The notes beneath the pieces are model-generated. The model saw only the letters and a program-made list of their open reading frames with translations. It had not been told where the DNA came from and ran no database searches. DNA of 11,071 bases from an uncultured Anaerolineaceae bacterium (lineage in GTDB: Bacteria; Chloroflexota; Anaerolineae; Anaerolineales; Anaerolineaceae), in assembly GCA_937907495.1 (NCBI GenBank), contig CALESS010000518.1, positions 1-11,071 on the forward strand, written 5' to 3'. The first letter of the stretch is position 1; each line of letters opens with the position of its first letter. Below are positions 1 through 4,062 of this stretch, one piece after another. The translations under genes and the position numbers were made by a program.

Positions 1-2
1 TG

Positions 3-458
3 AACGCTCCGGGCTTTTTCCATCACTTCGCCCAACACTCCCTGCAATTCAAACCGCCTTTCCGCCTGCTCGGCAGCATCTACCTGGGCGGGGGTGAAAC
101 CGAGCATGCCGGTGAAATCAATCTGAAGGATGCCATGATGCCGATCGTCAGTTTTGCCCGCTTGTATGCCCTGCGCCATCAGATCAACCAGACGAATACC
201 CTGGGGCGGATTGAAGCCCTGGCGGAGCGAAACATCATCTCCGCTTCCAGCCGGGATGAAATTACGGCGGCCTATGATTTCTTGATGCAATTGCGCTTGC
301 AAAACCAACTCGCTGCCCTTCAGGCGGGCCGCCCGCCGCACAACCTCGTCCAGCCGGGGAAACTGGGCTACCTTCAGCAGGAGATGCTGAAACATGCCTT
401 TGCCCAGGTGGCGGCAGTCCAGAAGAAGGTAAGCTACGATTTTCTGGGCGGGATGTAA
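3..458 (+). CDS. DUF294-type putative nucleotidyltransferase/CBS signalling protein, C-terminal part (5' end outside window)
   Basis: An open frame enters from the left edge and runs 151 codons to a TAA at 456-458; the N-terminus is missing. The visible part reads as the helical putative substrate-binding C-terminal domain (DUF294_C type) that follows the DUF294 nucleotidyltransferase domain in cNMP-binding/CBS/DUF294 proteins. Supporting stretches are the 'LKDAMMPIVSFARLYALRH' segment, the 'TNTLGRIEALAE' helix and the 'AYDFLMQLRLQNQL' helix. In the family the full protein is several hundred residues and is predicted to be a cytoplasmic nucleotidyltransferase with a regulatory role; the exact substrate is not known to me. 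An internal ATG at 135 would give a shorter ORF, but the homologous sequence clearly continues upstream of it, so 135 is not the true start. A promoter lies between it and the next gene, so it probably is not part of the microcompartment operon. Family assignment is from recalled sequence patterns. Confidence 0.75.
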   Translation, partial: NAPGFFHHFAQHSLQFKPPFRLLGSIYLGGGETEHAGEINLKDAMMPIVSFARLYALRHQINQTNTLGRIEALAERNIISASSRDEITAAYDFLMQLRLQNQLAALQAGRPPHNLVQPGKLGYLQQEMLKHAFAQVAAVQKKVSYDFLGGM

Positions 459-544
459 ACCTGCGGCCGCGGGCGGTGGGTGGCCATTCTCTCGGCATCA
501 GAAAACCGGCCCCGGATGGGATTTGCAACCTCCGCCCGATTCAC

Positions 545-573
545 TTGACCAGATGGAGGGAACAGCCGATAAT
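545..573 (+). promoter_or_regulatory. Predicted sigma70-type promoter of the microcompartment operon
   Basis: TTGACC at 545-550 (5 of 6 to the -35 consensus) and GATAAT at 568-573 (5 of 6 to the -10 consensus) are separated by exactly 17 bases. Transcription would start near 580, giving a leader of about 40 bases before the rpiB-like gene at 621. The rest of the 459-620 gap shows no ORF or clear terminator hairpin. Confidence 0.6.
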
Positions 574-609
574 TAGCCTGCGGAAATTGATGATTATTAC
601 GCAAGGCAT

Positions 610-613
610 GGAG
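610..613 (+). promoter_or_regulatory. Ribosome binding site deciding the rpiB-like start
   Basis: GGAG at 610-613 sits 7 bases before GTG at 621 but only 4 bases before the in-frame TTG at 618. The GTG is therefore the better start. Confidence 0.55.
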
Positions 614-620
614 ATTTTTG

Positions 621-1199
621 GTGAGTGATTCCACGCAGGATGAAATCCAGCAGATTGTGCAACGTGTATTGAAACAGTACGCCGGCCTGGCGCAAGCCGA
701 ACCCACCCCCGCCGCTTCCGCACAGCCGGCCCCCGCCAACCCCGGGCGCAAGGTGGTGGCGATCGGTGCGGACCATGGCGGGTTTGAGCTGAAAGAGCTG
801 CTCAAACCCGATCTGACCGCCCAGGGCTTTGAGGTGCTGGATGTCGGCACATACAGCAAAGACCCGGTGGATTATCCGGATATTGCCCACGCCGCGGCCC
901 GGCTGGTGGGCACTGGCAAAGCCTGGCGCGCCATCATCATTGATGGGGCGGGCATCGGCTCGTGCGTGGTGGCTAACAAGGTGCCGGGGGTGCGGGCAGG
1001 CATGGCTTATGACTATTCCTCGGCTGTCAATAGCCGGGAGCATAACGATTGCAACGTGCTGACCCTGGGCGCCGGGTTGATCGGCGTCAACCTTGCCAGA
1101 CAGATTGTGAAAACCTGGCTGGCAACCGAGTTTGGTGGCGGGCGGCACCAACCCCGCGTGGATAAGATCAGCGCGGTTGAAAAGCAATATCTAAAATAG
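621..1199 (+). CDS. rpiB: RpiB/LacA/LacB-family sugar-phosphate isomerase with N-terminal microcompartment encapsulation peptide
   Basis: 192 residues from GTG. Residues 1-20 form an amphipathic helix ([14 protein letters not shown]), followed by a Pro/Ala linker (about 25-42), then a complete RpiB-type domain from about 43. E. coli RpiB is about 149 residues, so the extra 42 are an N-terminal addition typical of microcompartment cargo. Family landmarks are GADHGG (D51, H52), DYPD (84-87), [11 protein letters not shown] (110-120), SREHND (H141) and [11 protein letters not shown] (R175, H176). The family interconverts ribose-5-P and ribulose-5-P, or related aldose/ketose phosphates. The residue equivalent to the catalytic Cys66 of E. 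coli RpiB (motif CGTGIG) is Asp108 here (DGAGIG), and the following Thr is Ala, so the reaction may be altered or use another base. It is first in an operon with deoC 8 bases downstream, as in SPU-type microcompartment loci. The symbol names the family; strict ribose-5-P isomerase activity is not proven. Confidence 0.9.
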   Translation: MSDSTQDEIQQIVQRVLKQYAGLAQAEPTPAASAQPAPANPGRKVVAIGADHGGFELKELLKPDLTAQGFEVLDVGTYSKDPVDYPDIAHAAARLVGTGKAWRAIIIDGAGIGSCVVANKVPGVRAGMAYDYSSAVNSREHNDCNVLTLGAGLIGVNLARQIVKTWLATEFGGGRHQPRVDKISAVEKQYLK

Positions 1200-1207
1200 A
1201 GGTTGGT

Positions 1208-2134
1208 ATGATCCCTGATGCAAAAGTGGTTGAACAACTGGTAGCCATCATCACCCGCGAGGTATTAATTGCCATGGCGGAACAACACAACCAGGCAGAA
1301 AGCCCCGCCGGGCAGATATGCCAGTTGGAATGCGCCGAAGGTGTGTGCGTGAAAACCTGTCTCGATCAAGCCGGGCAGGTGGTCAGCGCGGGCGCCGAGC
1401 GCCTGTCATCCACCGTGGGGATCATCCCGCAGGACCTCAACCTGGCGGCGATGATTGACCACACCCTGCTGAAACCGGATGCCACGCCCGATCAGATCGC
1501 CCAGTTGTGCTTTGAAGCCCGCAAATACGGCTTCGCCTCGGTCTGCATTAACCCGGCCTGGGTTGCGCTCTCTGCGCAATTGCTGCAGGGCAGCCCGGTC
1601 AAAGTCTGCACGGTGATCGGCTTTCCACTGGGGGCTTCGGCGCCGGAAGTAAAAGCCTTCGAGACCCAGAACGCCATAGATCACGGCGCCACGGAAATTG
1701 ACATGGTGATCAATATCGGGGCACTCAAAGCCCGTGACCTGGTGTTGGTGGCCCGGGATATCCGCGGGGTGGTGGAGGTGGCCCATGCCCGCGGCTATAT
1801 TGTCAAAGTGATCCTCGAAACCGTGCTGTTGACGGATGAGGAGAAGACCATTGCCAGCCTGCTCTCCAAGGAAGCCGGGGCGGATTTCGTCAAAACTTCC
1901 ACCGGCTTTGCCGGGGGCGGCGCCACGGTGCATGATATTGCCCTCATGCGGCGGGTGGTCGGCCCGGAGATGGGCGTCAAGGCTTCCGGCGGGGTGCGCA
2001 CCTATGAAGATGCGGAGAGCCTGGTGCAGGCGGGGGCCACCCGCATCGGCGCCAGTGCCGGTGTAAAAATCATCCAGGGCCCCAGTGGGGAGAAACCTGC
2101 TGCTCCACCGGCTGCACCTGCCAAGAGTTATTAG
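1208..2134 (+). CDS. deoC: Deoxyribose-phosphate aldolase (DERA) with microcompartment-targeting and Cys-rich N-terminal extension
   Basis: 308 residues. The start ATG is preceded by GAGG at 1199-1202, overlapping the stop of the preceding gene. Class I aldolase DERA splits 2-deoxyribose-5-P into glyceraldehyde-3-P and acetaldehyde. The core starts near residue 76; the catalytic set is intact: Asp165 (EIDMVIN), Schiff-base Lys229 (DFVKTSTGF) and Lys258 ([10 protein letters not shown]). E. coli DeoC is 259 residues, so about 70 residues are added in front: a helix at 4-25 ([20 protein letters not shown]) resembling an encapsulation peptide, then four cysteines C38, C42, C47, C51 (spacing CX3CX4CX3C), a possible metal or Fe-S site not found in ordinary DeoC. 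The C-terminus is a Pro/Ala-rich tail ending in Tyr308, recalling the flexible tail of E. coli DERA that ends in catalytic-helper Tyr259. Position between the isomerase and shell genes marks it as the signature enzyme. The aldolase call is firm; encapsulation and the Cys site are inference. Confidence 0.95.
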   Translation: MIPDAKVVEQLVAIITREVLIAMAEQHNQAESPAGQICQLECAEGVCVKTCLDQAGQVVSAGAERLSSTVGIIPQDLNLAAMIDHTLLKPDATPDQIAQLCFEARKYGFASVCINPAWVALSAQLLQGSPVKVCTVIGFPLGASAPEVKAFETQNAIDHGATEIDMVINIGALKARDLVLVARDIRGVVEVAHARGYIVKVILETVLLTDEEKTIASLLSKEAGADFVKTSTGFAGGGATVHDIALMRRVVGPEMGVKASGGVRTYEDAESLVQAGATRIGASAGVKIIQGPSGEKPAAPPAAPAKSY

Positions 2135-2145
2135 AAAGGATCCCC

Positions 2146-2436
2146 ATGCTGATTGCCAGAGTAATTGGTTCAACCGTTTCCACCATCAAGGATGAGAAGT
2201 TGATGGGTCGGAAATTGCTCATCGTCCGCCAGACGGATGAACGCGGCAACCCGGTGGGTAAACCGTTCGTCGCCGTGGATACGGTGCATGCGGGCAAGGG
2301 CGACCTGGTGCTGACCTGCGCCGGTTCATCTGCCCGCCAGACGGAAATCACCCGCGATACCCCGGTGGACGCGGTCATCATGTCCATCATTGATTCGCTG
2401 GAAGTGGATGGCGAGGTCGTCTTCCGCAAGGATTGA
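2146..2436 (+). CDS. BMC-P pentameric shell vertex protein (EutN/CcmL family), copy 1
   Basis: 96 residues, the usual size for the family. ATG at 2146 has AAAGGA at 2135-2140 directly after the deoC stop. Family pattern: N-terminal strand 'MLIARVIGSTVSTIK', 'GRKLLIVRQ' (about 22-30), 'VAVDTVHAGKGDLVLTCAGSSAR' region (about 42-64), and a 'PVDAVIMSIIDSLEV' end strand. These proteins form pentamers that cap the vertices of icosahedral microcompartment shells. One small oddity: the usual Gly of the 'VDTVGAG' turn is His (VDTVHAG). It is 11 bases after deoC and clearly co-transcribed. Two further, quite different BMC-P genes follow, so the three are paralogues and not a recent duplication. Confidence 0.93.
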   Translation: MLIARVIGSTVSTIKDEKLMGRKLLIVRQTDERGNPVGKPFVAVDTVHAGKGDLVLTCAGSSARQTEITRDTPVDAVIMSIIDSLEVDGEVVFRKD

Positions 2437-2486
2437 GGGCGGAGGCGCGGTTGCCCCGGCCTGCCGCTTGAATGAAGGATACCTGT

Positions 2487-2834
2487 ATGCCCAGAAAGTT
2501 CTATTCTGCAGCCGATATTGAAGACCTGGTGCAGCGCGGCATCCGCTCGCTGGAGGTGAATGACCAGGTGGTGTTGACCGACCTGGCCTACGAGAAGGCC
2601 CTCCAGGTGGGGCTGCAACTGGTGGGGCAGCATGCCGCCACCCCGCCGGCCGCGCCCATCCGCCCGTATGTCGAGGAGCCGATCACCCCCTCCAGCCGGG
2701 GCAGCTCTACCGGCGTGAGCCAACTGCATCAACGCATCCGCCAGGCAGTGCTAGCCAAACTGGGCAGCCAGGTGGACCCAGCCGTGCTGGATGTGATTAT
2801 CCGCCGGGTGCTGCAAAACACGGGATTAAAATAA
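2487..2834 (+). CDS. Unrecognised small microcompartment-associated protein, candidate cargo or adaptor with C-terminal encapsulation-like helix
   Basis: 115 residues from ATG at 2487, chosen because AAGGA at 2475-2479 lies 7 bases upstream; an in-frame ATG at 2472 has no such site. No function is recognised. Three parts are visible. Residues 1-46 form a small domain (KFYSAADIEDLVQRGIRSLE, then VLTDLAYEKALQVGLQLV) with a pattern I associate with short N-terminal modules of microcompartment-linked proteins. Residues 47-76 are a Pro/Ser/Gly-rich flexible linker. Residues 77-113 hold two short amphipathic helices (QLHQRIRQAVLAKLG and PAVLDVIIRRVLQ). The last helix resembles the N-terminal helix of the RpiB relative upstream (IRRVLQ versus VQRVLK), so both may dock to the same shell or core partner. 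It lies between BMC-P genes, ending 1 base before the next start, which ties it to the organelle. No catalytic residues or membrane segments are apparent. Scaffold, adaptor and small enzyme subunit are all possible. Confidence 0.8.
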   Translation: MPRKFYSAADIEDLVQRGIRSLEVNDQVVLTDLAYEKALQVGLQLVGQHAATPPAAPIRPYVEEPITPSSRGSSTGVSQLHQRIRQAVLAKLGSQVDPAVLDVIIRRVLQNTGLK

Positions 2835-2835
2835 G

Positions 2836-3156
2836 ATGCTATTTGGCCGAGTGAAAGGCAATGCCGTTTGCACCATCAAATACCCCGGCACCGAGGGGTT
2901 GAAGCTGCTGGTTGTCCAGCCGCTCAACAAATACCTGGAGCCGGTAGGCCCCTTGCAGGTGGCAGCGGACGTGGTGCAGGCCGGGGTGGGGGATCTGTGC
3001 GTGATGGTGCGCTCGCGCGAGGCCTCGCTGGCCTTGCCGGAGATCAAGTTTGTGCCGATAGACCTGACCCTGATCGGTATCGTGGATGAGTTGCAGGTCC
3101 TGCCCGAGGGGGAAGTGGATATCACCCTGCAGCACGGCTGGAACACGTTCAGTTGA
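2836..3156 (+). CDS. BMC-P pentameric shell vertex protein (EutN/CcmL family), copy 2
   Basis: 106 residues. ATG at 2836 follows the preceding TAA by one base, so translation is probably coupled. Family pattern: 'MLFGRVKGNAVCTIK', 'GLKLLVVQPLN' (about 21-31), 'AADVVQAGVGDLCVMV' (about 43-58) and 'PIDLTLIGIVDELQV' (about 74-88). It is the most divergent of the three pentamer proteins here: the usual 'GSSAR' after the central strand is replaced by 'SREAS', and the C-terminus is extended by roughly ten residues ending in 'HGWNTFS'. It would form vertex pentamers, perhaps specialised for a different position or for cargo contact; that specialisation is inference. Confidence 0.9.
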   Translation: MLFGRVKGNAVCTIKYPGTEGLKLLVVQPLNKYLEPVGPLQVAADVVQAGVGDLCVMVRSREASLALPEIKFVPIDLTLIGIVDELQVLPEGEVDITLQHGWNTFS

Positions 3157-3163
3157 GGAAGCT

Positions 3164-3442
3164 ATGATCCTTGCCAGAGTGGTTGGAACAGTCGTTACCA
3201 CCATCGGTCACCCCGATTTCAAGAATCGGCGGCTGCTGGTGGTGCAGCCCCTGGCCCTGCCGGGTGAAGCGCCGGACGAGGATTTCATCGCCCTGGATAG
3301 CACCCAGGCCGGCATCGGCGATACCGTGCTGATCAACCGCGAGGGCGGCGGAAACCGCCAGGTGCTGCAAAACCCGGAAGGCTCCGTGATCTCGGTCATC
3401 GTGGGCATCGTGGATTCGGTGTTCCTTGAGGATGGGGAGTGA
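3164..3442 (+). CDS. BMC-P pentameric shell vertex protein (EutN/CcmL family), copy 3
   Basis: 92 residues from ATG at 3164. GAGG at 3155-3158, overlapping the stop of copy 2, gives a 5-base spacing and fixes this start rather than a longer upstream in-frame ATG at 3086, which would overlap copy 2 by 71 bases. Family pattern: 'MILARVVGTVVTTIG', 'NRRLLVVQPLAL' (about 21-32), 'IALDSTQAGIGDTVLIN' (about 42-58) and 'VIVGIVDSVFLEDGE' at the C-terminus. It is the last gene of the operon; the next gene is convergent on the other strand, 77 bases away, with no convincing terminator hairpin seen between them. Confidence 0.92.
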   Translation: MILARVVGTVVTTIGHPDFKNRRLLVVQPLALPGEAPDEDFIALDSTQAGIGDTVLINREGGGNRQVLQNPEGSVISVIVGIVDSVFLEDGE

Positions 3443-3519
3443 GTTAACCCTTTGCCCGCAAGTGGACCCATTCGGTTGGTTGGCCGCCGGCGCAGAACCC
3501 CGCAAAGGCCGCCCCGGCA

Positions 3520-3936
3520 CTAAAAACCGCGTACTTTCTCCAGGCTGATTCGAATCAAGACGCTGTAATCCTTGAACAGTTCCGCCATGCTGACCTGCGA
3601 TAGCCGGCGGGCTATGGGCGCATATTTCTGGGCGTAGCCCGCATCGGCAACGGGGGTTTCGCGTTCCACGCTGGCAATGCCATGGAAGATCACCACATCC
3701 CCGCCGGCGGGGGTTGCCCCTTCAAAATGCAGCGAAACCCGCGGGTTGCGGGCGATGTTCTTCAACTTGACCGAGCCTGGGCGGGTGTAGATAAGGATGT
3801 TTTCGCCATCCCAATAGAACCAGACCGGGTTGGGTTGCGGGGTGCCGTTCGGAAAGACGGTGGTAATCCAGATCACCTGCTCTGTCTCCAGGCGCTTCTT
3901 CACCCGCTGGCCGAACTCCGAAGTGAAATCAATCAT
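3520..3936 (-). CDS. PPOX-fold (pyridoxamine phosphate oxidase-like) flavin/F420-dependent enzyme, Rv3369-type
   Basis: 138 residues on the minus strand. The start ATG (3936-3934) is preceded by a perfect Shine-Dalgarno, TAAGGAGG on the minus strand at 3950-3943, 6 bases away. The split-barrel PPOX pattern is clear: 'VIWITTVFPNGTPQPNPVWFYWDGENIL' (written here only as the region at about 21-48), then 'YTRPGSVKLKNIARNPRVSL' (about 50-69) and a C-terminal 'SVLIRISLEKVRGF'. These match the small F420/FMN-binding PPOX subfamily typified by mycobacterial Rv3369 (TIGR03667 type). Members are soluble dimers that bind F420 or a flavin and reduce or oxidise small substrates; the true substrate is unknown. 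It is convergent with the microcompartment operon and divergent from the glycosidase gene, so no functional link to either is implied. Confidence 0.85.
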   Translation of the reverse strand: MIDFTSEFGQRVKKRLETEQVIWITTVFPNGTPQPNPVWFYWDGENILIYTRPGSVKLKNIARNPRVSLHFEGATPAGGDVVIFHGIASVERETPVADAGYAQKYAPIARRLSQVSMAELFKDYSVLIRISLEKVRGF

Positions 3937-3994
3937 GGAAAGCCTCCTTATTCATGATTCAAGCCGCCAATAAAAAACACCCCTTGTTTCCCTC

Positions 3995-4000
3995 ATTATA
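3995..4000 (-). promoter_or_regulatory. Candidate -10 element for the PPOX gene
   Basis: A perfect TATAAT on the minus strand (4000-3995) lies about 60 bases upstream of the PPOX start. No good -35 is found at 16-18 bases; a TTGACC lies 24 bases upstream at 4030-4025, which is too far for a standard promoter. Confidence 0.3.
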
Positions 4001-4008
4001 CGAAATTT

Positions 4009-4017
4009 TGCTATACT
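4009..4017 (+). promoter_or_regulatory. Candidate extended -10 promoter for the glycosidase gene
   Basis: TGCTATACT at 4009-4017 is an extended -10 element (TGn plus TATACT, 5 of 6 to consensus). Transcription would begin near 4024, about 40 bases before the ATG at 4063. A TTGTTT at 3984-3989 is 22 bases upstream, so the -35 contribution is doubtful. It is back to back with the candidate -10 of the divergent gene. Confidence 0.35.
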
Positions 4018-4062
4018 CCAGGCAGGTCAATTTTTACCCCACTTCTGCAGCGGAGAACCACC

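Noticed and set aside
618..620. TTG at 618 as the start of the RpiB relative
   Set aside because: The GGAG at 610-613 is only 4 bases away; the GTG at 621 has 7-base spacing.
1406..2173. 255-codon minus-strand open frame opposite deoC
   Set aside because: Shadow of deoC; no family pattern or ribosome site.
3443..3519. Possible terminator between the last BMC-P gene and the convergent PPOX gene
   Set aside because: GC-rich with short complementary stretches, but no compact stem followed by a T-run on either strand.
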